Origin: WRIS01 sp050945135
GTDB lineage: Bacteria; Actinomycetota; Coriobacteriia; Coriobacteriales; Eggerthellaceae
Assembly (NCBI GenBank): GCA_050945135.1
Contig: JBMNSJ010000019.1
Span: 1 to 32,929 of the forward strand
Direction: 5' to 3'
Length of the DNA: 32,929 bases
The position numbers and the translations under genes are program-made. The notes below the pieces were generated by a model. That model saw nothing but the letters and a program-made list of their open reading frames with translations, was not told the origin of the DNA and did no database searches. Positions 7,766-16,174 of this stretch are shown here, piece by piece. Each line of letters starts with the position of its first letter. Within the stretch, counting starts at the first letter, position 1.

Positions 7766-8202
7766 TAGTTATCCTCCATCTTGATTTCGCGGGGCTTCTG
7801 AGCCATATGAGGATGCTCGGAGCCAGCGTAGACTTTCAGTTTCTTTCCCATCATGCGGCCGAGGCTGTTTTTAGGAAGCATTCCCTTAACAGCATGCTCG
7901 ACAACGCGCTCGGGATGCTTGGCCATAGCTTCTTCAAAGCTTTCGACCTTAAGACCACCGGGATAACCGCTATGGCGATAGTATTCTTTTGAGCTAGCCT
8001 TGGTACCAGTAAGACGAATTTTGTCGGCATTAATGACAACAATAAAATCGCCGGTATCAATATGCGGTGTGTATTGCGGCTTATGCTTACCCTTGAGGAT
8101 ATGAGCTGCTTTTGTGGCCAGACGACCGAGCACCAAATCAGTTGCGTCGATCAGAAGCCATTCGCGCTCAACTTCCTGGAGTTTTGCGTAATACGTTTTC
8201 AC
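7765..8202 (-). CDS. rplM: 50S ribosomal protein L13
   Basis: A 145-residue L13 of the large subunit, an early-assembly protein. Diagnostic segments are WLLIDATDLVLGRLAT, the HIDTGDFIVVINADKIRLTGTK strand, YYRHSGYPGG and VKGMLPKNSLGRMMGKKLKVYAGSEHPH. The start is GTG (8200-8202), backed by a strong GGAGGA seven bases upstream. The gene heads the rplM-rpsI operon behind a leader of about 200 bases. Confidence 0.98.
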   Translation of the reverse strand: MKTYYAKLQEVEREWLLIDATDLVLGRLATKAAHILKGKHKPQYTPHIDTGDFIVVINADKIRLTGTKASSKEYYRHSGYPGGLKVESFEEAMAKHPERVVEHAVKGMLPKNSLGRMMGKKLKVYAGSEHPHMAQKPREIKMEDN

Positions 8203-8406
8203 GTTAGTTCCTCCAATAAAAAAAATTATAAAGTGTCCGTTTTTACCCTTTCGGGTACTTCGCGCCTGATTAAGACGCTTCGCAAAAGTTGCAGGATTAA
8301 ACGAAAAGCCAGCTTCCTACACTAGCGCCGCCTCCTGGGTCTGGACTCCCATTTGAACGGTATCGTTCTTCCATGCCACACGGGGCTTTTGAAAGCGAAC
8401 CTTGCT
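8203..8406 (-). promoter_or_regulatory. Long structured 5' leader of rplM-rpsI
   Basis: The minus-strand transcript from the promoter at 8407-8436 would carry about 200 untranslated bases. They include GAACG/CGTTC with a four-base loop (8355-8368), TACCC/GGGTA closed by a GAAA tetraloop (8243-8256), and a U-rich stretch just before the GGAGGA site. Ribosomal protein operons are often autoregulated through such leaders, so L13 or S9 feedback is plausible. I do not recognise a named leader family. Confidence 0.45.
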
Positions 8407-8436
8407 ATTTTATACAAGCTTGGACTATAAAGTCAA
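8407..8436 (-). promoter_or_regulatory. Promoter of rplM-rpsI
   Basis: On the minus strand TTGACT (8436-8431) is followed 16 bases later by TATAAA (8414-8409), or by TAAAAT (8412-8407) at 18 bases. Both hexamers are near consensus, as expected for a highly expressed ribosomal operon. Confidence 0.7.
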
Positions 8437-8551
8437 CGAAAACATGCGCAAACATTGTGTAATTGAGCAAATCAGACACAACTTTTATCTCGTGCGGATT
8501 CGCGAGGTATTACTACATTCATTGTGGTTTGGCTATAGATTTAGAGTGAGG
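8437..8551. other. Spacer between the sigma-factor stop and the rplM promoter
   Basis: About 115 bases with no gene and no convincing terminator hairpin for the upstream sigma-factor transcript, so some read-through into rplM is possible. Together with the rplM promoter and leader it makes up the gene-free interval 8203-8551. Confidence 0.5.
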
Positions 8552-9688
8552 CTACTCTGGCTCGATTGTGAGGACGTATTTGTTCTCGTCATACACTGAT
8601 TGATACAGCGTTAGCACGCTTCCCTCACTTGCGGTTGAAGTGATATAGGTATACTCGCTAAGATTTTGCTTAAACTCTGCAAGCTCTGCATCTTCGTATC
8701 CTTGACTGAGAATTGTAGTGACTGCTCCTTCAGGCAAACCTGCAATCTCTGCCGACCTCACGACATTTTGAGGCTCTAACACTGGCTCTTCTTGCGGAAT
8801 TGGTTCGGGTTCGGGCGCCACCACCTCTTCAGGAACCGGAGTTGGGACAGACAGCATGAGTGCGCTAGCTACAACAGTTGCGCCGCCAACAGCGCCAACC
8901 ACCCTTGCGGCTACACTTTCGATGAACTGCGTGAAAACCAAACCTTTCGGGAAGGCAACCTCAGACGCAACGCTTGCTAGTCCTGCCAAGGCGGATGGAG
9001 TGGCCGCCGCAGATTCGCTCATGGCAAATGCCTGGGTAAGCGCAAGAGCTGGAACAAAAGCCCCTGCCTTGTAAGCCACGCTTCCCTTCTCTTGCATTTC
9101 TTGCTCAGGAACAAAGCCGAATCTATCTGCTTTTTCGGCTCCCAGGTTCAAACGTAATTTTTCTTTTGCACGATTAAGGGTATTTGCAACAACCTGCTCG
9201 CTTACCTGCATGGTTTCTGCAATTTCAGCATAGCTCATATCCTCGTAATAGAAGAGGATCATGCACATTCGATAACGCTCAGGAAGCTCGTTTAAAGCCT
9301 CCATGATAGCTTCTTTATCGGCATTATTGAGTGCATTTTGCTCGGGAAGGACTTCTGCGCGCTGCTCGGAAACAGTAGCAACGGCAACATCGACATCGCC
9401 CGACTCGTCAGGCTTACGCGATTTTCTTCTTTTCTCGTCCATACACACGTTGAATATGATCCTATACATCCAAACGTCGAAGAGCTCTGCTTTTTTCAGA
9501 GTTCCCATTTTCTGGGCAAGAGTTATTACCGCCTCTTGGGCCGCATCCTCACCATCAGAGCTATTTCCCATAAGATTCGTAGCGATGAAAAGAATCTTTC
9601 GGCTTTTTTGCTCGATTACCTCGCAAAAAGCATCCTTGTCACCAAAACGTGCTCTCTTGATGAGTCTGAGAAGACGTTTGTCTTCCAT
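8552..9688 (-). CDS. ECF-type sigma factor with membrane-anchored C-terminal extension
   Basis: A 378-residue protein. Sigma-70 region 2 (about 8-90) contains GNSSDGEDAAQEAVITLAQK and WMYRIIFNVCMDEKRRK. Region 4 (about 122-180) contains ALNELPERYRMCMILFYYEDMSYAEIAETMQVSEQVVANTLNRAKEKLR. An alanine-rich linker (about 200-258) leads to one hydrophobic segment (about 262-281), then a proline/glutamate-rich stretch (282-306) and a small terminal domain (about 310-378). ECF sigmas usually end near 170-200 residues, so about half of this protein is extra. The layout suggests a sigma factor anchored in the membrane with an outside sensory or inhibitory domain, possibly replacing a separate anti-sigma; no anti-sigma gene is adjacent. 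Target promoters are unknown. Confidence 0.85.
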   Translation of the reverse strand: MEDKRLLRLIKRARFGDKDAFCEVIEQKSRKILFIATNLMGNSSDGEDAAQEAVITLAQKMGTLKKAELFDVWMYRIIFNVCMDEKRRKSRKPDESGDVDVAVATVSEQRAEVLPEQNALNNADKEAIMEALNELPERYRMCMILFYYEDMSYAEIAETMQVSEQVVANTLNRAKEKLRLNLGAEKADRFGFVPEQEMQEKGSVAYKAGAFVPALALTQAFAMSESAAATPSALAGLASVASEVAFPKGLVFTQFIESVAARVVGAVGGATVVASALMLSVPTPVPEEVVAPEPEPIPQEEPVLEPQNVVRSAEIAGLPEGAVTTILSQGYEDAELAEFKQNLSEYTYITSTASEGSVLTLYQSVYDENKYVLTIEPE

Positions 9689-9992
9689 AACACCCCTAGT
9701 CCTTACTTAATAAGACGAAAAATTGACCTTGAATCTTTCTCAAAGCCCAATTTTTTCTCTCGTCAGCCCAACTTTTCATAGTTTCTTCACAATTTAATAC
9801 GAAACCACGACCCATGACGCCTCGTACGTATAGAGATAGCTAGATTCTACCAAAGAATAGGATACCTACCTGGCAAGACAAGGATAAACCACGAGGAGAA
9901 GACGAGCCCCTCTCGTGGTTTTGCGTTTATAGGTAGCTAGAAACACTCCCCTGAAAGGACGTGCTCAGCTAAGCGATACTGACCTACAGCCG
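9689..9992. other. Intergenic region between metY and the sigma-factor gene
   Basis: No gene is seen. Minus-strand transcription leaves metY at 9993 and must stop here; the best candidate is the hairpin at 9886-9921. The part near 9690-9800 would hold the sigma-factor promoter, but no strong -35/-10 pair was found. AGGACTAGGGG precedes its ATG as a ribosome-binding site. Confidence 0.5.
9886..9921 (-). terminator. Hairpin downstream of metY
   Basis: AAACCACGAG (9886-9895) and CTCGTGGTTT (9912-9921) are perfect inverted copies around a 16-base loop. On the minus strand the stem is followed by ATCC, not a long T-run; the T's lie within the arm (GGTTT). It is probably the metY terminator, acting weakly in either direction. 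Confidence 0.55.
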
Positions 9993-11273
9993 CTAGATAG
10001 CAGCGAGTGCTTGCTCAATGTCGGCAATCAAATCTGCAGTGCCTTCGATTCCGCAAGAGAATCGGATTAGATCAGGAGAGATGCCTGCTGCCTCAAGTTG
10101 CTCATCAGTCATCTGACGATGAGTAGCATTTGCTGGATGCAAAACACAGGTGCGAGCATCTGCCACATGGGTAGCAATTTGAGCCATCTTTAGGTTTTTC
10201 ATGAAAGCCTCAGCGCCTTCACGTCCACCAGCTACGCCGAAGCTGACAACACCACATGATCCATTTGGTAGGTATTTCTGCGCAAGGTCATAGTAGGTAT
10301 CGCCCTCAAGCGAAGGATAACGTACCCAGGTAATGCTAGGATGCGCTTTTAGAAACTCTGCTACTGCCTGGCCATTCTTACAATGCTGCTGCATGCGTAG
10401 ATGCAAACTTTCGAGCCCAAGGTTGAGCAAGAAAGCATTTTGCGGCGATTGAATCGAGCCGAAATCGCGCATAAGCTGAGCGGTTGCTTTAGTGATGAAT
10501 GCACCACCAAGTCCAAATCGCTCGGTGTAGGTGACGCCATGATAGCTTTCGTCGGGAGTAGTAAGGCCAGGGAACTTATCGCTGTGGGCATCCCAGTCGA
10601 AGTTACCCGAGTCAACGATGCATCCGCCAACCGCAGCTCCATGACCATCCATATATTTCGTAGTTGAGTGTGTGACGATGTCGGCTCCCCATTCGAAGGG
10701 GCGGCAGTTTACTGGAGTTGGAAAGGTGTTATCAATAATAAGAGGAACTCCATGCTCATGAGCAGCTCGAGCGAAACGCTCAATATCGAGAACAGACAAA
10801 GCAGGATTGGCAACCGTTTCGCCAAAAACCGCTTTGGTTTCTGGCTTAAATGCTTCCTCAAGTTCGGAGTCACTACACATGGGGTCAATGAAGGTAAACT
10901 CAATACCCATACGCTTCATCGTTGCGGCAAATAGATTGAATGTTCCGCCATACAGTGCTGATGATGCAACGATGTGATCACCGCACGAGGCAATATTGAA
11001 AATAGCGTAGAAGTTAGCAGCCTGCCCCGAAGAGGTAAGCATAGCGGCACTGCCTCCTTCAAGTTCGCAGATTTTCGCTGCAACGTTATCGTTGGTTGGG
11101 TTTTGCAGGCGCGTATAAAAATAGCCCGCCGCCTCAAGATCAAAGAGCTTGCCCATATACTCACTTGTGTCGTATTTGAACGTAGTGCTCTGAATAATAG
11201 GCACCTGACGGGGTTCGCCATTTCCCGGTTGATATCCGCCCTGCACACAAGTGGTTTCTATAGAATTACTCAC
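9993..11273 (-). CDS. metY: O-acetylhomoserine sulfhydrylase (aminocarboxypropyltransferase)
   Basis: A 426-residue PLP enzyme making homocysteine from O-acetylhomoserine and sulfide. Evidence: TTCVQGGYQPGNGEPRQVPIIQSTTFKY at the N-terminus, FYTRLQNPTNDNVAAKICELEGG, TSSGQAANFYAIF, the LIIDNTFPTP strand and the PLP lysine (K206) in THSTTKYMDGHG. A large insertion after the lysine (DWDAHSDKFPGL) is typical of MetY rather than of MetB or MetC. The frame is open up to 11399, but the start is set at GTG 11271-11273, which follows GAGGAG at six bases and gives the normal family N-terminus. Divergent from metA, whose predicted product is its substrate. Confidence 0.93.
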   Translation of the reverse strand: MSNSIETTCVQGGYQPGNGEPRQVPIIQSTTFKYDTSEYMGKLFDLEAAGYFYTRLQNPTNDNVAAKICELEGGSAAMLTSSGQAANFYAIFNIASCGDHIVASSALYGGTFNLFAATMKRMGIEFTFIDPMCSDSELEEAFKPETKAVFGETVANPALSVLDIERFARAAHEHGVPLIIDNTFPTPVNCRPFEWGADIVTHSTTKYMDGHGAAVGGCIVDSGNFDWDAHSDKFPGLTTPDESYHGVTYTERFGLGGAFITKATAQLMRDFGSIQSPQNAFLLNLGLESLHLRMQQHCKNGQAVAEFLKAHPSITWVRYPSLEGDTYYDLAQKYLPNGSCGVVSFGVAGGREGAEAFMKNLKMAQIATHVADARTCVLHPANATHRQMTDEQLEAAGISPDLIRFSCGIEGTADLIADIEQALAAI

Positions 11274-11313
11274 CTCAAGCTCCTCGCTTACGAAACTGAA
11301 AACATGTGCAGCC

Positions 11314-11319
11314 ATTATA
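11314..11319 (-). promoter_or_regulatory. -10 element of the metY promoter
   Basis: A perfect TATAAT reads on the minus strand at 11319-11314, about 40 bases ahead of the metY GTG. The -35 region (around TTCGGT) is poor, which would suit an activated promoter. No SAM riboswitch or T-box was recognised in the 264-base space shared with metA. Confidence 0.45.
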
Positions 11320-11537
11320 TCCCCGATTTTGCAGCTACCGAAAAGAAACCCGAGTCTTGCCATAAGCAACAGACGAGTGGACGAGATACAAAAAACCAAG
11401 CTTTGACATCTCGGGGGCGTAATCGGCTTGTTTGGCTACAAGTCTTTAATTCGCAGCAAGAATATGGCATCATTTTCTCATGTGAGCTTGACTGATTCAA
11501 TCTAGCGCCTGAGCTCTTCTTCGCGAAAGGATATGCA

Positions 11538-12479
11538 ATGCCTATCAGAATACCCGATTCACTGCCAGCTACTAGCGTTTTAGAGAGCGAAAATATCTTC
11601 GTTATGACTGAGTTTCGGGCTATGCATCAAGATATTCGTCCTCTTCGCATTCTTCTTCTCAACCTTATGCCAACCAAAATCGTCACCGAAACGCAGATTT
11701 TGCGCAAACTGTCGAATACTCCTCTTCAGCTTGAAATTGAACTCTTGCAAACGATTAGTCATATATCAAAAAACGTATCAGGCCAGCATCTTGAGGCGTT
11801 CTACACCAGCTTCGAAGAAATAAAAAATGAACGCTTCGACGGCTTGATTATTACTGGTGCTCCTGTTGAAAAGCTTGAGTTTGAAAGTGTCGATTATTGG
11901 GAAGAACTCTGCTCCATCATGGAGTGGTCACGCACAAACGTATACAGTACTTTCTATATTTGCTGGGGCGCTCAAGCAGGCATCTATTATCACTACGGAA
12001 TTCCAAAATACGACTTGCCCGAGAAGCTTTTTGGCGTGTTCTCTCACGACGTCATTAAGCCGAGCTCACCTTTGGTCCGTGGCTTTGATGATGTCTTTAT
12101 GGCACCCCATTCTCGCTACACCGAAGTGCACGCTTCCGACATCGAAGCCCATCCTGATCTTGAGCTCATTGCTACTTCTGAGGACGCGGGAGTTTATATT
12201 GCGAAGAGCACCGATAGCCGCCATTTCTTCGTTTTTGGGCATCCTGAATACGACGTTGACACCCTTGGGATTGAATATGAGAGAGATATCGCTAAAAACC
12301 CCGAGACAAAAGTTCCTAAAAACTACTACCCCAACAACGATCCGAGCCAAAAACCTATTGCCACCTGGCGATCGGGCGGCCAGCTTATTTACACGAATTG
12401 GCTGAACTATTACGTATATCAATCAACTCCTTATGACTTGAACACCCTGAAAGCCGACGAAAGCCCTTCTTTCGAATAA
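11538..12479 (+). CDS. metA: Homoserine O-acetyltransferase of the MetA family
   Basis: A 313-residue MetA-family acyltransferase activating homoserine for methionine synthesis. The catalytic cysteine is C142 (YICWGAQA), with H235 and E237 in GHPEY completing the site. Residue 111 is glutamate (TGAPVEKLEF). In the published MetA work, Glu at 111 goes with acetyl-CoA use and Gly with succinyl-CoA, so this should be an acetyltransferase despite the usual succinyltransferase label. That matches the adjacent O-acetylhomoserine sulfhydrylase. The start is backed by AAAGGA before the ATG. The small ORF at 12482 follows two bases after the stop. Confidence 0.94.
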   Translation: MPIRIPDSLPATSVLESENIFVMTEFRAMHQDIRPLRILLLNLMPTKIVTETQILRKLSNTPLQLEIELLQTISHISKNVSGQHLEAFYTSFEEIKNERFDGLIITGAPVEKLEFESVDYWEELCSIMEWSRTNVYSTFYICWGAQAGIYYHYGIPKYDLPEKLFGVFSHDVIKPSSPLVRGFDDVFMAPHSRYTEVHASDIEAHPDLELIATSEDAGVYIAKSTDSRHFFVFGHPEYDVDTLGIEYERDIAKNPETKVPKNYYPNNDPSQKPIATWRSGGQLIYTNWLNYYVYQSTPYDLNTLKADESPSFE

Positions 12480-12481
12480 TT

Positions 12482-12703
12482 ATGTGTATCGACGAAGAAA
12501 AGCAGAACAATTCAGAAGAAGTAACGTCAGCTACGCAAGCTGCAAAAGCTAAACCTGCAGCTCAAGCTAAGCTTAGTCTCAACGAAACGAAGCCGCAAAG
12601 CAATCCTTACGCTCGTGCAGCGAATGAAGATGATGATGGCTACGACCCATGGTCAGACAGAAAAGCGGTCGATCCTTTATGGGAAGAGGATCCCTGGAAA
12701 TAA
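12482..12703 (+). CDS. Small acidic hypothetical protein downstream of metA
   Basis: A 73-residue unrecognised protein. It is low-complexity and probably disordered: an N-terminal part rich in A, K, Q and E, then NPYARAANEDDDGYDPWSDRK and an ending DPLWEEDPWK. Two short DPW/DP-W motifs near the C-terminus (YDPWSD, EDPWK) could be binding peptides. It starts two bases after the metA stop without a clear ribosome-binding site, so it would depend on coupling. It ends directly at a terminator, which supports it as the last gene of a metA transcript. Function unknown. Confidence 0.6.
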   Translation: MCIDEEKQNNSEEVTSATQAAKAKPAAQAKLSLNETKPQSNPYARAANEDDDGYDPWSDRKAVDPLWEEDPWK

Positions 12704-12731
12704 AGCTCCTGGCGCGATTACGAGCTTTTTT
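12702..12731 (+). terminator. Terminator after metA and the small ORF
   Basis: AAAGCTC (12702-12708) pairs with GAGCTTT (12722-12728), and the T-run continues to 12731. It overlaps the stop of the convergent HAD gene (12718) and may serve both strands, though the minus-strand T-run is broken. Confidence 0.7.
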
Positions 12732-13389
12732 CGGTGATTTCTACGAACTCTTCTACGCTTAGCTCTCTAAAGTCGCGTATTACGAGATTGGCAATACCGA
12801 GCTCTTCAAAACTGCCTGCAACATCATTGTCGTAGATGCCGACACAGTGATAACCTGCCGCTGTTAAGGTGCGCAATGCATAGACTGCGTCTTCAAACAC
12901 CCAGGTTGTTTCCTTGTTTGTTCCCATGCGCTCTCGAGCAAGATCATATACAGCTGGCTCTCGTTTTGATGCACCTGCATCATCTACCGACACTATGGCA
13001 TCGAGATACTCAACGAAGCCTGCCTCACCCAGACCAACCTTGAGCAAGGCCGTCGGTGTCGAAGAAGCCACGCTGCATCGAATTCCTCGCTCATGCAAAG
13101 CCTTAACAAATTCGAGAGCTCCTTCGCGGGCACGAGTTTTTGTGCGATAGTACTCCAACATCAGCGCATCAATCATATCCACGACTTCTTGCCCGTTTGC
13201 GCCTAAGCCAAGCTTCTCGTGCATGAACGCGCCTGTTTCGGGAATCGTTAAGGTACAGATTACGTCAACGTCTTCTTTGCTTAAGTCTGCGCCTGCGCGA
13301 CGAGCTAGCTCATCTTGGGTAGCTAACCAAGCGCCCATTGAATCAAGCAGGGTTCCATCACAATCAAAAACTACTCCGCTTACTTTCAT
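12718..13389 (-). CDS. HAD-superfamily phosphatase, beta-phosphoglucomutase-like
   Basis: A 223-residue haloacid dehalogenase-type hydrolase. Motif I is VVFDCDGTLLDS (nucleophile Asp and acid/base Asp). The cap domain follows at about 15-85. Motif II is VASSTPT, the motif III lysine lies in GASKREPAVYD and motif IV is VFEDAVYALRTLTAAG. The motif pattern resembles the PGMB/phosphoglycolate subfamily, but the substrate cannot be told. The start at ATG 13387-13389, one base after the hom stop, gives the standard MKVSGVVFDCDG. An upstream in-frame ATG at 13422 would overlap hom. Placement behind hom suggests co-transcription, but a homoserine-related role is not implied by sequence. Confidence 0.85.
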   Translation of the reverse strand: MKVSGVVFDCDGTLLDSMGAWLATQDELARRAGADLSKEDVDVICTLTIPETGAFMHEKLGLGANGQEVVDMIDALMLEYYRTKTRAREGALEFVKALHERGIRCSVASSTPTALLKVGLGEAGFVEYLDAIVSVDDAGASKREPAVYDLARERMGTNKETTWVFEDAVYALRTLTAAGYHCVGIYDNDVAGSFEELGIANLVIRDFRELSVEEFVEITEKSS

Positions 13390-13390
13390 A

Positions 13391-14677
13391 TTAGCTTTGC
13401 ACACGAATAACCGAAGGCTCATCGCGTAACACGTTGTCGAGCTCGGCTATCTCAGCAAGAGCAGCACGAACACTCTTCTCTTGAGCCGTGTGGGTGACAT
13501 ACACCAAATCAACAGTGCCCCCATCTTGCTCTTCGCCACGCTGAACCATCGAGTAAATGGAAACGTTGTATTTAGCAAACACTCCCGCCATTGCAGCCAA
13601 CACACCTGCCCTGTCGGCAACCGCAAAACGGATGTAGTACTGTGTTTTTAGATTATCCATTGGAACAAAAGGCAGATCATCGGTGCAGGTACAACCTACT
13701 AAAGGCTTGATGCCAGCCTGAATATGACGAGCGCACTCTAACACATCGCCCATGATCGCGCTTGCAGCTGGTCCAGCACCAGCGCCTTCGCCAAAGAACA
13801 TAGTTTCACCCACAGCATCGCCAATCACATAGATGGCGTTATACACGCCATTAACTGTAGCGAGAGGGTGAGAAACAGGGATCATCGTAGGATGAACGCG
13901 CACGTCAATGCCTTCTTTTTCGCGATGCGCATGAGCAAGAAGCTTGACGCTATAGCCCATGTCGCGAGCAGCAGCAAGATCGTTTGGTGTGATGTTTCTA
14001 ATGCCTTCAGCAGGAACTTCATCGATGGTAACGCGCGCATTGAAGGCGATTGAGGCGAGGATGGCAATTTTTGCAGCGGCATCATAACCGTCAACATCAG
14101 CCGTTGGATCAGCCTCTGCAAAGCCCTTGTCCTGCGCTTCTTTAAGAGCATCTTCATAGGTGAGTCCATCTTCTGCCATGCGAGTCAACATATAGTTAGT
14201 GGTGCCATTTACAATGCCCATAACCGAAGTGATTTCATTTGCAATGAGCGAATGCTTCAAAGGATCGATGATTGGAATTCCACCACCAACGCTCGCCTCA
14301 AAGAAAATCTCTTTTTCCATCTTCTCGGCGAGGCTCATAACCTCTTCTCCATAGGTTGCCATCAGGGCTTTATTTGCGGTTACAACATTTTTTCCCGCAG
14401 AAAGAGCGCCAATGACAATATCCTTTGCGATGCTAATTCCGCCCACAACTTCAACAACGATGTCGATTGACGGATCGTTGATTATCTCATTGAAGTCCTC
14501 GGTGAAGATATCCTCCACACCATAGCGAACAGCTTCTTCGGAGCTGCGCGAACAAACACGTGCAAGCTCGATATCAATTCCAAAATGCCGAAGGAAATCG
14601 TTTTTGTGGTTAGCGAGGATTTCAAGGCAGCCACCACCAACCGTTCCGGTGCCGACCAATCCAACCTTAATAGCCAT
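13391..14677 (-). CDS. hom: Homoserine dehydrogenase
   Basis: A 428-residue NAD(P)-dependent enzyme reducing aspartate semialdehyde to homoserine, the branch point to methionine, threonine and isoleucine. The N-terminal Rossmann fold has GLVGTGTVGGG. The catalytic domain has SVGGGIPIIDPLK, GIVNGTTNYMLTRM, the lysine-containing EAQDKGFAEADPTADVDGYDAAAK and GEGAGAGPAASAIMGD. A C-terminal ACT domain (about 345-425, YYIRFAVADRAGVLAAMAGVFAKYNVSI) predicts threonine feedback inhibition. AAGGAG lies seven bases before the ATG. lysA ends nine bases upstream and the HAD gene follows, so lysA-hom-HAD looks like one operon of aspartate-family synthesis. Confidence 0.96.
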   Translation of the reverse strand: MAIKVGLVGTGTVGGGCLEILANHKNDFLRHFGIDIELARVCSRSSEEAVRYGVEDIFTEDFNEIINDPSIDIVVEVVGGISIAKDIVIGALSAGKNVVTANKALMATYGEEVMSLAEKMEKEIFFEASVGGGIPIIDPLKHSLIANEITSVMGIVNGTTNYMLTRMAEDGLTYEDALKEAQDKGFAEADPTADVDGYDAAAKIAILASIAFNARVTIDEVPAEGIRNITPNDLAAARDMGYSVKLLAHAHREKEGIDVRVHPTMIPVSHPLATVNGVYNAIYVIGDAVGETMFFGEGAGAGPAASAIMGDVLECARHIQAGIKPLVGCTCTDDLPFVPMDNLKTQYYIRFAVADRAGVLAAMAGVFAKYNVSIYSMVQRGEEQDGGTVDLVYVTHTAQEKSVRAALAEIAELDNVLRDEPSVIRVQS

Positions 14678-14686
14678 ACTCTCTCC

Positions 14687-16045
14687 TTAGTCCATATCCC
14701 TAATCATGAGATCTTCGTAGGTCTCACGTCGAGTAACCACGCGCGCCTGCCCGTCTTTCACAAACACAACTGCCGGGCGAGGCTGTCCGTTATAGTTACT
14801 TGCCATCGTTTGATTATAGGCTCCCGTAGCGAAAACACACACGATGTCTCCAAGTTCGGGCTCTTGAATCGGCATATCAACAACCACTGCATCGCCGCTT
14901 TCGCAATGCTTACCGCACAAGGTGACAATTTCTACCCGTGGTTTGCCGGCTTTATTAGCAACAACCTGCTCATAATCAGCATGATAAAGTGCGGTGCGAA
15001 TATTATCAGTCATACCGCCATCGATAGCCACATACTTTCTGATGCCTGGGATATTCTTAATTGTTCCTACGGTATAAAGCGTAACACCCGCGTTAGCTAC
15101 AAGACTTCTTCCCGGCTCGCACAAAATACGCGGAAGAGGCAGTTTGTGCTTTCCGCAAAAATCTTTAACCGCGGCAGTTGCTGTTTCGGCAAAGTCATCG
15201 ATTGACGAGGGATTATCTTCAGCGGTATAAGCTACGCCAAGGCCACCACCGATGTCGAGCTCTTCGATAACGAAATCACACTCTTGTGCAGTTTTTGCCA
15301 TGAGATTAGTCATCACTTCAATTGCTTCTCTAAAAGAATGCAGCGCAAAAATTTGTGAGCCGATATGCATGTGCAAACCCTTGAGGTGCACGTGTGGGGT
15401 CGCCAGGATTTTCTTTATGTTTTGGAAGGCCCAATCATCACGGACACTAAAGCCAAACTTTGAATCTTCCCGACCTGTTTTAATGTATTCGTGCGTATCA
15501 GCCTCAACACCAGGTGTGACGCGTATATACACCTCTTGAGTGATGCCCTTCTCTCCTGCAATTTTTGAGACACGCGCGAGCTCAGCTTCAGAATCGATAA
15601 CGATTCTTCCAACCTGCGCCGATATTGCCTCATCTAATTCTTGCGGGGTTTTGTTGTTGCCATGTACAAAAACACGATTCGCCGGAAATCCAGCTGCTTG
15701 CGCTATAGCAAACTCGCCACCACCCGACACATCAAGACAAAGGCCTTCTTCTTCTACGATTCGCACCATGGCTTTATTCAAGAAAGCCTTACTGGCAAAG
15801 ATTACATCCGAATTCTCATAGCGAGAGCGAAAAGCTTCGAGATAGCTTCTCATCCGCGCGCGAAGATCAGCTTCGTCAAAAACATAGAGCGCGGTACCTT
15901 GCTCGCGAGCAAGCTTTACCATATCGACTCCACCAATAAAGAGATGGTCATCGATTACTTGGGCTGTTTTAGGCAGTACTTCGCCCAAATCCATAGTGGT
16001 TCGTAAATCCGCTTTTTTTGATGTATCGACTGCGGGAAGTGCCAT
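14687..16045 (-). CDS. lysA: Diaminopimelate decarboxylase
   Basis: A 452-residue fold-type III PLP enzyme converting meso-diaminopimelate to L-lysine. The PLP lysine is K86 in FASKAFLNKA. The barrel carries HGNNKTPQELDEA, HMHIGSQI, LDIGGGLGVAY and CEPGRSLVANAG. The C-terminal domain carries DGGMTDNIRTALY and CGKHCESGD, the latter with the active-site cysteine contributed across the dimer. An N-terminal arm of about 30 residues precedes the barrel. GAGGAAAT lies just before the ATG. About 130 bases separate it from rlmH, so it may have its own promoter, but none is convincing. Confidence 0.96.
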   Translation of the reverse strand: MALPAVDTSKKADLRTTMDLGEVLPKTAQVIDDHLFIGGVDMVKLAREQGTALYVFDEADLRARMRSYLEAFRSRYENSDVIFASKAFLNKAMVRIVEEEGLCLDVSGGGEFAIAQAAGFPANRVFVHGNNKTPQELDEAISAQVGRIVIDSEAELARVSKIAGEKGITQEVYIRVTPGVEADTHEYIKTGREDSKFGFSVRDDWAFQNIKKILATPHVHLKGLHMHIGSQIFALHSFREAIEVMTNLMAKTAQECDFVIEELDIGGGLGVAYTAEDNPSSIDDFAETATAAVKDFCGKHKLPLPRILCEPGRSLVANAGVTLYTVGTIKNIPGIRKYVAIDGGMTDNIRTALYHADYEQVVANKAGKPRVEIVTLCGKHCESGDAVVVDMPIQEPELGDIVCVFATGAYNQTMASNYNGQPRPAVVFVKDGQARVVTRRETYEDLMIRDMD

Positions 16046-16174
16046 ATTTCCTCAACTTTCCGTGCGTGCACTCTTTGTAAGAAACCTATCCTAGCGTATT
16101 CGCCTTTCAGGCACTAGAGACCAGGCTTCATTCCACGATTTCACTCATTATTGCATCTTAATGTTTCCAAATGC

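Noticed and set aside
8402..8599. 65-codon plus-strand frame between rplM and the sigma-factor gene
   Set aside because: Covers the rplM promoter and the end of the sigma gene; no start signal or recognised domain.
11274..11537. Possible SAM riboswitch or T-box between metY and metA
   Set aside because: No SAM-I core, T-box sequence or terminator/antiterminator pair was found; only a perfect -10 element for metY.
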